Below, piece after piece: positions 37,101 through 48,915 of a stretch of DNA of 64,000 bases. A program made the position numbers and the translations under genes. The stretch is from contig OY730171.1 of assembly GCA_963422465.1 (NCBI GenBank), positions 5,228,202 to 5,292,201 of the forward strand. Reading direction: 5' to 3'. Position 1 is the first letter of the stretch; every line of letters starts with the position of its first letter. The DNA comes from Lichina pygmaea (taxonomy: Eukaryota; Ascomycota; Lichinomycetes; Lichinales; Lichinaceae). Under the pieces are notes generated by a model. It searched no databases. It was given only the letters and a program-made list of their open reading frames with translations, and was not told where the DNA came from.

Positions 37101-37489
37101 ACTGACAGTTCATTAAGAACTACTCACAGATGGCAACACCACTAACAGAACTCACAAAGAAGGACGTGGAGTACTGGTGGACAGAGAGATAATAAAAAGC
37201 ATTCCAACAGCTCAAGGACACTTGCGCCAAGAAACCAGTTCTCCTCAACTTCAAGACAGGCCAACCAACACAAATTGAGACAGACACTTCAGATCAGGCA
37301 GTAGGAGCATGTCTATGCCAACAGGCAGACAGCAAGTGGCACCCAGTTGCCTACTACTCACAAAAAATGACACAAGCAGAACAAAACTATGATATCCACG
37401 ACAAAGAGCTATTGGCAGTTGTCAACACACTTGAACACTGGAGAGTGTACGTGGAAAGCAGTTCTGAACTCACTGTTCTCACAGACCAC

Positions 37490-38090
37490 TGTTGCAGTCT
37501 GTACTGTACTGTCCTATCCGAGTATAGGATTAGGGTGAGAGGTGGAAGGTGGGTTGGTTCTTGCAGGGGAGGAGTGTCAAGGAGCACGAAGGGGTTTGGT
37601 GGAACATAGTGGTGGTGACACCTGATCAACAGCTTTGTACAAAAGGATTGTATTGAAGTAGATCTAGTTGTCTGGATCACAACATAAGTTGAAGACGATT
37701 GTTCCATAAGGGAACTATCACTGGACTATATAGTGCTGGCCTGTCAAGACAATTGAGATTGTCTTGACAGTCTTGACATCAAGACAGGTGAGATTGTCTT
37801 GACAGTCCTACCATGTTATGCACTCTGCGTTGAGACAGGTGAGATTGTCTTGATGCTTCATGCATCCTGCGTCAAGACTGGTGAGATTGTCTTGATGCTT
37901 CATGCATCCTGTGTCACGACTGGTGAGATTGTCTTGATGTTTCATGTATACTGTGTCAAGACTCCTGTGTGTGTCTCGACAGTCACGTGACCCCTTGTTG
38001 GTTGGTCACTTGACTTCCATGGTGTCCTCTTGCCTGGCCTGTGGCCTGATTGCCTATAAATAAGTGGCTCCCATCCCCTGGGTCGTAACA
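37490..38090 (-). repeat. 3' LTR of E6, type B
   Basis: 601 bp with U3 repeats of the GTCAAGAC/GATGCATGAAGCATC kind and an edge TATA (CCTATAAATAAG) facing the antisense gene. Confidence 0.9.
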
Positions 38091-41000
38091 CTACCCTCCT
38101 CTCCTTCATTCATCGTCCTGATGAATTCTTGAGTATGTCTGCAAAATCACGTGCCTCTGCTTACTGAAACCAACTGGCAGCCCAGATCTGTGATCATAAC
38201 TCTGTGTCGCTTGCTCCATGTGACTTCTGTGTTTTGAACCACAAGCCCTGCTTCCAAATGTCTGACGACAACGATAAATTGAAGTGCGCTGAATGCACTT
38301 GTCGTGGGAAGTCCTGTGTGTCACTTTCTTGGGAGTTGTTGAACATGACTTGAGATAACCTTCGTGAGGATTTGGCTGTTGATAAGGCCAAGCAGGATGC
38401 TCTTGTTGAGCAGCTTGCCGAGCTGCAGGCTTGTGTGTCCTGAAAGTGAAAGGTTCTTGAGGGTGCTGAGGGTTGAGTGAAGAAGAAGCTCCAGTGCCTT
38501 GTTGCTGAAATGGAGGCAGATAGTGAAGATTTGTCAGCGACAGTCATTGACACATCTGCGCTGTAGGCCAAGCTGTTCAGTCCTGCTTCTGCCGGAACTA
38601 CTGCAGGAGGAGCTGGCAGTTCGCAAGGTTCCTGAGTGGTTCCCAGGTATTTTCCAAGTCTGGGTAGTTTTTCCACTTGACAAGGTATCACTGACCTTTT
38701 CTCTTCAGAATCTGTTCGGCCTCAAATTCCTGTTCTTCTTCGGGTTGGTAATGGAATGTTTCCTGCAAGGGTGTGCTCTGGTCGGCTGGTTCAATCATTG
38801 ATATATGAAAGTTTGGATGGACTCTGGCATCCCTTGGTAGTCGTATCTTGATGTTGACTAGTCCTGTTTTTTCTTCAACTGAAAATAGTCTGACCTTGAT
38901 GTTGTCAAGTTTCTTTGTCTTTGGTTTCTTTGTTTTCCAATTTCTTGTAAGGAGGTAGACTTTATCCCCCTTCTTTAGCTGAGGTGCTATTTTTGATTTC
39001 TTGTCTATTTGATGTTGCATTCTTTCTGAAGTCTCTTGAAGGTAGTGCCTCATTATTGTGTGTGTTTGTTGTAGGAGCTTGTCATGTTGGAGTGCTTTCT
39101 CTATGTTTGGTGAAGCTCTGCTTGGCATCCTGATGTTTGCATGTTGTCCAAATTTGGCAAAAAATGGTGATTCCTTTGTTGAGTCTGATCTGTGCTGGTT
39201 GATTGCCAGCTGTGCCACCAGTAATAACTGTACCCAATTGCTGTGGGTCTGGTTGATGTAATGCTGTAAGTAAGTCTCCAGGACTTGGTTTGCTTGCTCT
39301 GTCTGGCTGTCAGTTTGTGGGTGATAGGCCGTAGACATTTTAGGTTTTGTTCCCATGGCTGCACTGATTGTCTTCCAGTAGTTGGATGTGAAGAGTTTAT
39401 CTCTGTCTGTAATGATCATGATCAGAACTCTGTGGTCTCTAACCAATCTGTCCAGTAAAAGGTGTCCCAACTGTTCTGCTGTGTGGGTCTTCTTGAATGG
39501 TACTGCTATTAGATATTTTGTGAATCTGTCCACTATCACCATAATCAAGTTGTAGGTGATTCCTGTGACTGGGTCTTTGGACTTGGGTAGCTTTGTGATG
39601 AAGTCCATTGACATGTCTTCCCACAGGCCTCTCAGTATTGTGTTTGGGTGTTCTTCTCTGTATGGCTTGTGTCTTCCATGTTTGTTTTTCTGGCATAGTA
39701 GACACTTGCTGATGTAGTTTGTGACATGTTGTCAGAGGTTAATGACATTGTTCCCTGCCTGTTGGATAAGGTCTGTGGTCTTGGAGATTCCTGGGTGACC
39801 ATGTACTGGATTGTCGTGGTAGTTCCTTATTAGTTCTTCAGTGTCTTCTGCTGTAAGCTTGTTGATCTGTGGTTGAGGCACCAGGTTTCCTTGCTGGTCC
39901 TACTGTAAGATTGTTCCTTGGTGTTCATCATCTTCTATGTGGTCTTTTTGTCAGCTTAGTGTGTCTGCTCTCCTGTTGTCTTGTCCAGGGGTGTACAAGA
40001 TCTTGAACTTGTGTTGCCCTAGGAGTTCAGCCCATCTGACTTGCTGTCTGTTCAGCTTCTTGGTTGTCGTGAATGTTGTCAGATTCTTGTGGTCTGTGAG
40101 AACAGTGAGTTCAGAACTGCTTTCCGCGTACACTCTCCAGTGTTCAAGTGTGTTGACAACTGCCAATAGCTCTTTGTCGTGGATATCATAGTTTTGTTCT
40201 GCTTGTGTCATTTTTTGTGAGTAGTAGGCAACTGGGTGCCACTTGCTGTCTGCCTGTTGGCATAGACATGCTCCTACTGCCTGATCTGAAGTGTCTGTCT
40301 CAATTCGTGTTGGTTGGCCTGTCTTGAAGTTGAGGAGAACTGGTTTCTTGGCGCAAGTGTCCTTGAGCTGTTGGAATGCTTTTTATTATCTCTCTGTCCA
40401 CCAGTACTCCACGTCCTTCTTTGTGAGTTCTGTTAGTGGTGTTGCCATCTGTGAGTAGTTCTTAATGAACTGTCAGTTGAAGTTGGCAAATCCTAGGAAG
40501 GCTTGTACTTCCTTAACTGACATCAGTGTTGGCCATTGCTGAATCACTTTGATTTTCTCAGAGTCAATCTTGATCTCTTCAATCCCTATGACATATCCAA
40601 GGAATTCAACTTCTGGTTTGTTGAACTTGTATTTCTTTGGGTTGAGCTTGAGCCCTGCCTGTTGTAGGTATCGTAGAACATCCTTCACATGTTTGGTATG
40701 TTCCTGTTGCGTGTTTGAGTAGACAAGAATATTGTCCAGGTAGGTGATAGCTGTTTAGTCCAGGTGTGCTCTGATGATGTTGTTGATCAATGCTTGACAT
40801 GTTGCTGGTGTGTTTGTGAGTCCGAATAGCATAACCAGATACTTGTAGTGTCTGTATCAGGTTCTGAAGGCTGTCTTCCATTCTTCTCCTTCTTTCATGC
40901 ATATCAGGTTGTATGCTTCTTTCAAGTCCAGCTTGGTAAAGATTGTAGCTTGGCTGATCCTGTCTTGTAATTTGTTCGCATTTGGCAACAGATATCAGTT

Positions 41001-43432
41001 CTTGATGGTAATGTTGTTGAGTTTCCTGTAATCCACACAAAGTTGAAGACTTCTGTCTTTCTTTGGTGCAAATAGTATCGGGTATCCTGCTGGCAATTGA
41101 GATTCTTGAATGAAACCCTTTTTCAGATTTTCCTCCAGGTACTCGTGAAGTACTTGGAGCTCTTTCTCTGATAACTGGTAAATTGGTCCAAATCCTGGCT
41201 CCATCCCTGGTTGCAACTTGATCTCATGATCCCAAGGTTGGTGCTTAGGCAACACTGCTGTTGTTGTCTCTTCCTGAAAGAGGTTATCATACCCAGGTCA
41301 GTACTCTTCAGGGATCTCCAGAGGGTTAACAACTTTCTCTCTCTTCATCTCTGACTGTTTGGCCACCTGGTTCTGGGGTGTGCCTGTTGAGGTGGACCTC
41401 TTCTCTTGAGAGTTGTCCTTTCTGTCAGTGAGGTTCCACTGAGGACTGCTTCCCTCATCTGTCCACGCCTTCTGCGGCTGGTAACAGGTCTGAGCTGTGT
41501 TGTTAGTGCAGTTCCTAAATGTGAGTACTTCTGTCTTCCAGTTAACAACTGGGTTGTGCTTCTTTAGCCAAGGCATCCCCAAATAGATATTCTGAGTGGC
41601 CAACTCAACAATATCAAGGTGGATCCTTTCAGCATAGTGTCCGGTAACTATTTCCATTGGCTGCGTCTCATGGCAGACTATCTCTGTCTGTCCATTTGCC
41701 ATCGCGAGCTGATAGGGCTGCTACTTGCGTCTCCTTCCAGTGCTGAGGGTATCATAAAGTTGTCTTGAGATGTAGTTTCCACTGGCTCCAGAGTCAACAA
41801 GTGTGTATATCTGTACTGGTGTGTTGGCGTGTAGTGACACAGGTAATCACAGGTGCTTTGTGTTGCTAGGGGTCATGTTGTTAAGCTTCTGATGTCACCC
41901 CTTGACAAGGGAGTTCAGTCTTTTCCTGATTGAAGTGTCTTTCCACTGACTAGGCAATAGGTCCAGCCACTTCTATCAGTTCTGAGGAATCTGTTCATGA
42001 ATTTGTCTTGCTGATGCTTGTCACATCCAGGCTTGAGGCAGTACTGCCAATTGTCAATGTAGCAGTTGTAGTTGTTGTCTTGCTGTAGGAACATGAGGCA
42101 TTCATGCCAATCATGTGTGTGCCCGGGGAATGCAGTGTGTTGGTGTTTGTCCCAAAGATAGATCTCACACGCATCCTTCTCGCAATTGACTCAATGCTTG
42201 TGGCAGGTGGTGTGGTAGGGTGAATGTCCTCTGTACCTTCATAGTTGTTTGTGGTAGGTGCAGTAGTGCTTTGTGCAAAACCTCCACTGTAGTTCACCAT
42301 GCTGTAGATTTCGTGGGTCCATGCTGTAAGCATAGCTTTCTTGTGGTATTTCTTCTTTGATAGACACAGGTTCATCTTGGTCCCCATCAGAGGTGGTTAA
42401 GGACTCCTGTCCCTTGTCCTCACCTGTCTGTTCTGGTAGGTCCTTGCCTCCTGATGTTGCCAGTTGGTGGGCTGCTTCCAATATCTGATCGTAGTTGTCC
42501 TATTGTTCAAGGGATAGCTGAGTCTCTCCTGGTGGGTCCTCTGGCTTGATGACATTCCAGTCTCTGTCAAGTGTATTAAGTTGCTGTCAGTGCACCTTGT
42601 TCTTTGAACAACAGTCTTTCGCCATGTGGTCTAGCTTGCCACAGGTATAGCACTTCAGTGCTTTCCCCTTTTTGTTGTTCCTTCCCTTTGTGAACCTTCC
42701 CTTGTGGTGGACTGCATCCAGTTCCATGGGTGCATAGCCATATAGGTCATGTGGTGGTGTCTTGTTAGGTGGCTTGTAGTGGTTGCTCACATGCCATGCA
42801 GGGTGGCTGTATCCTCTGTCGTGGTGTTTCTCCATCGCTCACTTGAATAGCTTGTCATTGATGTTGATTGCTTGTGCGATGAGTTTGTCCAGTGTGTCGA
42901 CTGCTTGTCTGTTGAAGGTGATTTCATCCTTCATGTTTTCCTTGAGTCCACGTTAGTACATGACCATCAGGGCATCATCATCCCAGTCAGTCAGTACTGA
43001 GTATTGTTTGAACTGCGTGGTGTACTCTGCGGCTGAGCGTTGTTGTTTGATGTGCTGGATCATTCGTATAGCCACTTTGTCTTTGTTAGATAGTCCAAGG
43101 ATCCTTTTGATCTTGTCCTTAAATTGTGTCTATTTTGTCATCCATTCTGTTGTGCTGTTGTGGTCTCTGTTTCCTGAGAGATGTTTGTTGACGTAGAGCT
43201 TGATCCATCAATAAGTATTACCTCTCATGTAAGTGGTTGCGAAGAGGGGCCACTTCTCCTTAGGCAGCTTTGTCTCTGGTTGGAATTGAAAGTAGACTTG
43301 GAGTTGCATAAGCCAGTCATCAACCTTGTTTCTTTCGCTGTAGAACAGGTCTGGCTTGGTGATGCTAATCTTTCCATCTGGGAAGTTGGGGTTGGTTGCT
43401 CCTGAGGTACTCATCCTTGAGGGTCTTCAAAG

Positions 43433-44033
43433 TGTTGCAGTCTGTACTGTACTGTCCTATCCGAGTATAGGATTAGGGCGAGAGGTGGAAGGTGGGTTGG
43501 TTCTTGCAGGAGAGGAGTGTCAAGGAGTGTGAAGGGGTTTGGTGGAATATGGTGGTGGTGACACCTGATCAACAGCTTCGTACAAAAGGATTGTATTGAA
43601 GTAGATCTAGTTGTCTGGATCACAACATGAGTTGAAGACGATTGTTCCATAAGGGAACTATCACTGGACTATATAGTGCTGGCCTGTCAAGACAATCAAG
43701 ATTGTCTTGACAGTCTTGACGTTGAGACAGGTGAGATTGTCTTGACAGTCCCACCATGTTATGCACCCTGCGTCAAGACGGGTGAGATTGTCTTGATGCT
43801 TCATGCATCCTGTGTCGAGACTGGTGAGATTGTCTCAATGCTTCATGCATCCTGCGTTGAGACTGGTGAGATTGTCTTGATGCTTCATGCATGCTGCGTC
43901 AAGACTCCTGTGTGTGTCTCGACAGTCATGTGACCCCTTGTTGGTTGGTCACTTGACTTCCATGGTGTCCTCTTGCCTGGCCCGCAGCCTGATTGCCTAT
44001 AAATAAGTGGCTCCCATCCCCTAGGTCGTAACA
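43433..44033 (-). repeat. 5' LTR of E6, type B
   Basis: 601 bp, same length as its partner. It ends at the ACCAC duplication. Confidence 0.9.
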
Positions 44034-45491
44034 ACCACAAGAATCTGACAACATTCACAACAACCAAGAAGCTGAACAGACAGCAAGTCAGATGGGCTGA
44101 ACTCCTAGGGCAACACAAGTTCAAGATCTTGTACACCCCTAGACAAGACAATAGGAGAGTAGACACACTAAGCTGACGAAAAGACTACATGGAAGATAAT
44201 GAACACCAAGGAACAATCTTACAGCAGGACCAGCAAGGAAACCTGGTGCCTCAACCACAGATCAACAACCTCACGGCAGAAGACACTGAAGAACTAATAA
44301 GGAACTACCACAATAATCCAGCACATAGTCACCCAGGAATCTCCAAGACCACAGACCTTATCCAACAGGCAGGGAACAATGTCATTAACCTCTGACAACA
44401 TGTCACAAGCTATATCAGCAAGTGTCTACTATGCCAGAAAAACAAACATGGAAGACATAAGCCATACAGAGAAGGACACCTCAACACAATACCGAGAGGC
44501 CTGTGGGAAGATGTGTCAATGGACTTCATCACAAAGCTACCCAAGTCCAAAGACCCAGTCACAGGAATCACCTACAACTTGATTATGGTGATAGTGGACA
44601 GATTCACAAAATATCTAATAGTGGTACTATTCAAGGAGACCCACACAGCAGAACAGTTGGGACACCTATTACTGGACAGATTAGTCAGAGACCACGGAGT
44701 TCTGATCATGATCATTACAGACAGAGACAAACTCTTCACATCCAACTACTGGAAGACAATCAGTGCAGCCATAGGAACAAAACCCAAAATGTCTACAGTC
44801 TATCACTCACGAACTGACAGCCAGACAGAGCGAGCAAACTAAGTCCTGGAGACTTACTTACAGCATTACATCAACCAGACCCACAGCAATTGGGTACAGT
44901 TATTACTGGTGGCACAGCTGGCAATCAACCAGCACAGATCAGACTCAACAAAGGAATTGCTATTTTTTGCCAATTTTGGACAACATGCGAACATCGGGAT
45001 ACCAAGCAGAGCTTCACCAAACACGGAGAAAGCACTCCAACATGACAAGCTCCTACGACAAACACACACGATGATGAGGCACTACCTTCAAGAGACCTCA
45101 GAAAGAATGCAACATCAAATAGACAAGAAATCGAAAATGGCACCTCAGCTGAAGAAGGGGGATAAAGTCTACCTCCTCACAAAAAATTGGAAAGTCAAGA
45201 AACCAAGAACAAAGAAACTGGACTATGTCAAGGTCAGACTATTTTCAGTCGAAGAAAAAACTGGACCAGTCAACGTCAGACTGCGACTACCGAGAGATGC
45301 TCAGGTACACCCAAACTTTCACATCTCAATGATTGAATTAGCTGACTAGAGCACACCCTTGCAGGAAACATTTCATTACCAACCAGAGGAAGAACAGGAA
45401 TTCAAGGTCGAACAGATCTTGAAGAGAAAAGGTCAGCGATACCTTGTCAAGTGGAAAAACTACCCAGACTCGGAAAATACCTGGGAACCAC

Positions 45492-45992
45492 TCAGGAACC
45501 TCGCGAACTGCCAGCTCCTCCTGCAGCAGTTCCGGCAGAGGCAGGACTGAACAGCTCAGCCTGCAGCGCAGATACGTCAATGACTGTCGCCGACAAGTCT
45601 TCACCATCCGCCTCCATTTTGGCAACAAGGCACTGGAGCTTCTTCTTTGCTCGACCTTCAGCACCTTCAAGAACCTTTTGCTTTCGGGACACACGAGCCT
45701 GCAGCTTGGCAAGCTGCTCAACAAGAGCATCCCGCTTGGCCTCATCAACAGCCAAATCCTCGCGAAGGTTATCCCGAGTCATGTTCAGTGACTCCCAAGA
45801 AAGTGACACACAGGACTTCCCATGATGAGTGCATTCAGCGCACTTCAACTTATCGTTGTTGTCAGACATTCGGAAGCAGGGCTTGTGGTTCAAAACACAG
45901 AAGTCACACGGAGCAAGCAACATGAAGTTATGATCACGGATCTGGGCTGCCAGTTGTTTTCGGTAAGCAGAGGCACGTGATTGTGCAGACAT
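45492..45992 (-). CDS. E5 antisense gene: Zn2Cys6-like cluster plus coiled coil, open
   Basis: 167 residues from the ATG at 45992 ([13 protein letters not shown]) to the stop at 45492. The frame is also open upstream into the LTR, but this Met lies 44 bp inside the LTR edge, as in the A-type copies. Cysteines [11 protein letters not shown], then [12 protein letters not shown], are spaced 2-6-11-2-6, within the fungal Zn2Cys6 range. A long coiled coil follows ([18 protein letters not shown]), then a Lys-rich stretch, an acidic stretch and an Ala/Gly/Ser tail. The last about 60 bp overlap the end of pol tail to tail. C-terminal wording resembles the family-2 protein (LFSPA...GSS), which suggests common descent. 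DNA binding is inferred from the motif only. Confidence 0.72.
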   Translation of the reverse strand: MSAQSRASAYRKQLAAQIRDHNFMLLAPCDFCVLNHKPCFRMSDNNDKLKCAECTHHGKSCVSLSWESLNMTRDNLREDLAVDEAKRDALVEQLAKLQARVSRKQKVLEGAEGRAKKKLQCLVAKMEADGEDLSATVIDVSALQAELFSPASAGTAAGGAGSSRGS

Positions 45993-46065
45993 ACTCAAGA
46001 ATTCATCGGGACGATGAATGAAGGAGAGGAGGGTAGTGTTACGACCCAGGGAATGGGAGCCACTC

Positions 46066-46073
46066 ATTTATAG
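46066..46073 (-). promoter_or_regulatory. TATA box facing the antisense gene
   Basis: CTATAAAT on the minus strand, about 30 bp inside the LTR edge and about 75 bp before the antisense ATG at 45992. A TATA at this offset occurs in type-A and type-B LTRs although their U3 sequences differ. Confidence 0.6.
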
Positions 46074-46136
46074 GCAATCAGGCCGCGGGTCAGGCAAGAG
46101 GACACCATGGAAGTCAAGTGACCAACCAACAAGGGG

Positions 46137-46144
46137 TCACGTGA
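46137..46144. promoter_or_regulatory. TCACGTGA palindrome in U3
   Basis: E-box type palindrome about 100 bp from the LTR edge, at the same offset as in type-A LTRs (for example 18961-18968 and 17997-18004). Upstream of the antisense TATA. Possible activator site. Confidence 0.5.
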
Positions 46145-46390
46145 CTGTCGAGACACGGGAGTCTCGACGCAGGATGCATGAAGCATCGAGACAATCTCAC
46201 CAGTCTCGACGCAGGATGCATGAAGCATCGAGACAATCTCACCAGTCTCGACGCAGGATGCATGAAGCATCGAGACAATCTCACCCGTCTTGACGCAGGG
46301 TGCATAACATGGTGGGACTGTCGAGACAATCTCACCCGTCTCGATGTCGAGACTGTCGAGACAATCTCGATTGTCTCGACAGGCCAGCAC

Positions 46391-46396
46391 TATATA
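46391..46396 (+). promoter_or_regulatory. Sense TATA of E5 3' LTR, facing the kinase gene
   Basis: TATATA in CACTATATAGTC. The start site is expected near 46427, and the first host ATG downstream is at 46674. In family-1 LTRs this is the promoter of the element itself; here it reads out into host DNA. Confidence 0.6.
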
Positions 46397-46673
46397 GTCA
46401 GGCGATAGTTCCCTTATGGAACGATCGTCTTCAACTCATGTTGTGATCCAGACAACTAGATCTACTTCAATACAATCCTTTTGTACGAAGCCATTGATCA
46501 GGTGTCACCACCACCACGTTCCACCAAACCCCTTCGCGCTCCTTGACACTCCTCTCCTGCGAGAACCAACCCGCCTTCCACCTCTCGCCCTAATCCTATA
46601 CTCGGATAGGACGGTACGGTACAGACCGCAACACGATTCAAGCAGATGCTCACTCATTACATGTTCTAGATGA

Positions 46674-47610
46674 ATGCAGAAGACTCCGCAGACGGCATCG
46701 AGAACGCTCCCATCAAAGTTTACTCTTGCTGCTCACTGGAACCCTGACATAGTAGAGCAACTCCTGATTGACGGGAGCACCCACGTCGTCAAAGAGCTTC
46801 GGCCATACAAGCGGGGCAAGGTCTATCAGCTCTCCGAGTCGGCTGTTCTGAAGATAGGCTCCGACGTCACGACGGTGGAGGTGGAGACGATGCAGCTTCT
46901 CGCACGAGAAGGTGCCGGTGCCAGCGGTCCTGCACGCCCGCTGGGATGAAGAGAAGCGCAAGGGCTACATCATCATGACGAAGCTAGAGGGGGAGCCACT
47001 GAGCGAGCACTGGGCTGGCATGACGGACGCTGGGCGTGAGAGTATCGTTGGCCAGCTGGGCTCCTACGTACAACAGTGGCGCCAGATCCGAGGACGCTTC
47101 ATCGGCGCCGTCGACGGTGGCCCCTGTCACGACAGCATCTTTCTCCATTCGCACGGCATCGGAACACATCCCGACGCACGTTACGGCCCCTTCCACTCCC
47201 GTGCTCAGTATCTCGATGCCGCGGTGGAGGCCTTGCGCAACTCTCGGCCAGCCGGCCATCGTGATGGACTGGACGAGCAGACCGAGGCTCGAATTCTCGC
47301 CGACGGCCACGCAAGCCGGTTCGAGACGACAGAGAATGACGGCGACGGCGACGGCGACAGCGACATGGTCCTGACACATGGAGACTTGCATATGGGTAAC
47401 ATCCTCGTCAAGGACGGAGTTGTCACAGGGATCGTCGACTGGAGAGAGTCCGCATATAGCGTCCGGGAACGCGAATACTTCGAGGCGAAACGAGACATGC
47501 CCCCGTCGGCTTGGGAACGGGCCATCGATGCATTTCTCCCTGCCTATCCGGATCAGCTGGAACTCTGGCAGTATGTCACCAACGAGATGAGGGCCTATAC
47601 CGGAGTCTGA
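46674..47610 (+). pseudogene. APH-fold small-molecule kinase, frame offset by one base
   Basis: Phosphotransferase of the APH/choline-kinase-like fold, common in fungi; substrate unknown. The N-lobe runs from the ATG at 46674 with YKRGKVYQLSESAVLKIG (the Lys of the nucleotide site) and VEVETMQLLAR. The C-lobe from about 46912 has VPVPAVLHARW, then the catalytic loop HGDLHMGN (47377-47400) and the metal-binding IVDW (47431-47442). The two parts are in frames that differ by one base near 46910, with no room for an intron, so this is a frameshift or a sequence error. A GDGDGDSD run lies before the catalytic loop. About 312 residues in all, normal for the family. The retroelement LTR ends 41 bp before the start. 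Confidence 0.7.
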
Positions 47611-47671
47611 GAGGTCTAGGCTAGCCGTGCCAGTAGCAGAAATGGAGAAGACCGAGGGCTTTTCATCGTGT

Positions 47672-48163
47672 CTACACTTCCTTCTCCCTGTGAAGTTCCC
47701 ACGAAGCGCCGAGCGCCGACGCCACTTCCTTGGCCGACTTTCCTACCAGAGCTTCCCATCTCTCCGACGTGTCCGAGGGGACGAGCTCTTCAACCTCGAG
47801 CGAGATGAGCGTGCTCAAAACCCAGTCCTGGCACCGCCGTCTGCCGCCTTGTGGAGCAGGCTCGCTCCCGATGACCTCCACACCTTTCCGTCGCCGATCC
47901 GAGTCCCAGACGGCGAGAACACAACGACCCTCGCTTCCCGCAGACCTGACAGGAACGCCCGAGCGTATTTCGTACGTGTAGCGAAGACTGTTACGATCAA
48001 GCAAGGTGACGTGCAAGCGGTCGCCGGTATCGTGGTCTGCTTTGTCTGTGATTCGCGTCTTGGCCCGGGCCGTACACCCCGATCGACAGCTCGTAGCTGT
48101 CGATGCCGAGCACCAGAGCGGACGTTCCCGTATGGAGAGAAGTACACTGTGATTGATTGATCA
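47672..48163 (-). CDS. Possible small gene, unknown product
   Basis: Minus-strand coding signal, convergent with the kinase gene 61 bp away. An open stretch 47672-48016 (and open further upstream) reads RLHVTLLDRNSLRYTYEIRS, a central CVLAVWDSDRR and a C-terminal RCQDWVLSTLISLEVEEL. This vaguely recalls small uncharacterised fungal proteins with an RCQ-W motif. The most protein-like upstream sequence, LGIDSYELSIGVYGPG (48064-48106), is in another frame, so the gene may be frameshifted or only a remnant. No start codon is certain. A plus-strand frame over the same bases is Arg-rich and less convincing. Confidence 0.3.
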
Positions 48164-48915
48164 GAGTACGATGAACTCTCCCGCTTGGGATGTTGGAGTC
48201 GTGTTTTGCATAGGCGCTTGCCGTGTTGCCTGGCCAATCTCAGCGTCCACCAAGGCCAGTCGAGAAAAGCCAATCATCGTCAGAGGCTACTGTAGATTGA
48301 TTTTCTGGATACTGGAGTTGTCTTGATCGAGCTGGGTCGGTCAGTACGTATCGTACTGGCGTGGGGTGCGGTGGCGCGCCTGTGTGCGATGGACGTACGA
48401 TGGTACGCTGCCCTGCCGTGCCGTGCCGTGAGTGGCCGTGGTGCGGTAAGGTTGGGGGGAGGGGGCGCCATCTTCTGATACTGTAATACCCCCCTTCGGC
48501 ACCATTCTCCGTACGTACCCACGGTACCCTCAAGGTACTCTAGAGTACGCGGGAGTGGGGTGGCGGAGTCACGTGAGCATCCACCAAGGGCCCTTCACTA
48601 GCACCCCTTTTCAGCTCTTGTTGGGTCCAAGTAACCTTGATTTAGCGGAGGGATAGAGTTCCTGTCACCCTGCCAGTCGGTGCGTACCAGTACGTAAGCA
48701 GTTCTACCATACTCTTACGTAGGACATCCCATCAGGTATAAATACCAGTGCCCACTCCCACCCACGTCTTTGACCCCCTGCCATACTCTCGTTCACATCT
48801 CTTTCTCAACCAGCGTTTGCCTCAGTCCTATCCCGAGCCCTCTTCACCATCGTCCCAACACTACCACCATCAAAGCAGTTGCCAAGTGTTGGTTCGGAGA
48901 CGTTCGTTGGCAACG
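48164..48915. other. Intergenic region and promoter of the repeat-protein gene
   Basis: No convincing gene. Contains short CCGTG repeats (48410-48430) and many GTAC and TACGTAC words (48350-48720), then a TATA box and a C/T-rich leader before the ATG at 48916. Confidence 0.6.
48737..48744 (+). promoter_or_regulatory. TATA box of the repeat-protein gene
   Basis: TATAAATA, about 180 bp before the ATG. A pyrimidine-rich leader follows. Confidence 0.6.

Larger units (their letters stand above)
37490..44033 (-). mobile_element. E6: family-1 chromovirus (B/B), complete in outline
   Basis: Fossil element inserted in the RNase H part of E5 with target duplication ACCAC (37485-37489 and 44034-44038). 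LTRs are 37490-38090 and 43433-44033 (601 bp each); the internal part is 5342 bp. Parts: Gag from 43414, knuckle about 42620-42670, Cys/His linker domain 41995-42481, protease about 41298-41800, reverse transcriptase 40473-41255, RNase H 39951-40300, integrase about 38900-39705, chromodomain about 38640-38790 and antisense gene remains 38131-38690. Broken, with well over ten breaks. Its integrase and chromodomain region keeps a 308-codon open stretch. Younger than E5. Confidence 0.9.
33547..46633 (+). mobile_element. E5: family-1 chromovirus (B/B), host to E6
   Basis: Fossil element with target duplication CGATT (33542-33546 and 46634-46638). LTRs are 33547-34145 and 46037-46633; the internal part is 34146-37489 plus 44039-46036. 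Parts: Gag from 34164, knuckle about 34925-34970, Cys/His linker domain about 35200-35660, protease 35770-36280, reverse transcriptase about 36323-37150, RNase H across the E6 insertion, integrase about 44189-45130, chromodomain 45359-45550 and antisense gene 45492-45992. Broken, with well over ten breaks, but the last 1.5 kb and the 3' LTR are far less decayed than the rest. Confidence 0.9.
46037..46633 (+). repeat. 3' LTR of E5, type B, CpG-rich
   Basis: 597 bp, the best-kept type-B LTR. Three 42 bp U3 repeats (GTCTCGA at 46161, 46203 and 46245), each pairing GTCTCGA with TCGAGAC around GATGCATGAAGCATC. Its sense promoter points at the kinase gene 41 bp beyond. Confidence 0.92.

Noticed and set aside
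46900-46950. Intron as the cause of the kinase frame change
   Set aside because: The two frames join directly in the conserved LAR..VPVPAVLH region, with no GT-AG pair spaced widely enough.
47036-47377. Several open frames on both strands over the kinase
   Set aside because: GC-rich shadows; the kinase frame carries HGDLHMGN and IVDW.
47627-48160. Plus-strand 177-codon frame after the kinase gene
   Set aside because: Arg- and Pro-rich shadow of GC-rich DNA with no motif; the minus-strand reading is more protein-like, though weak.
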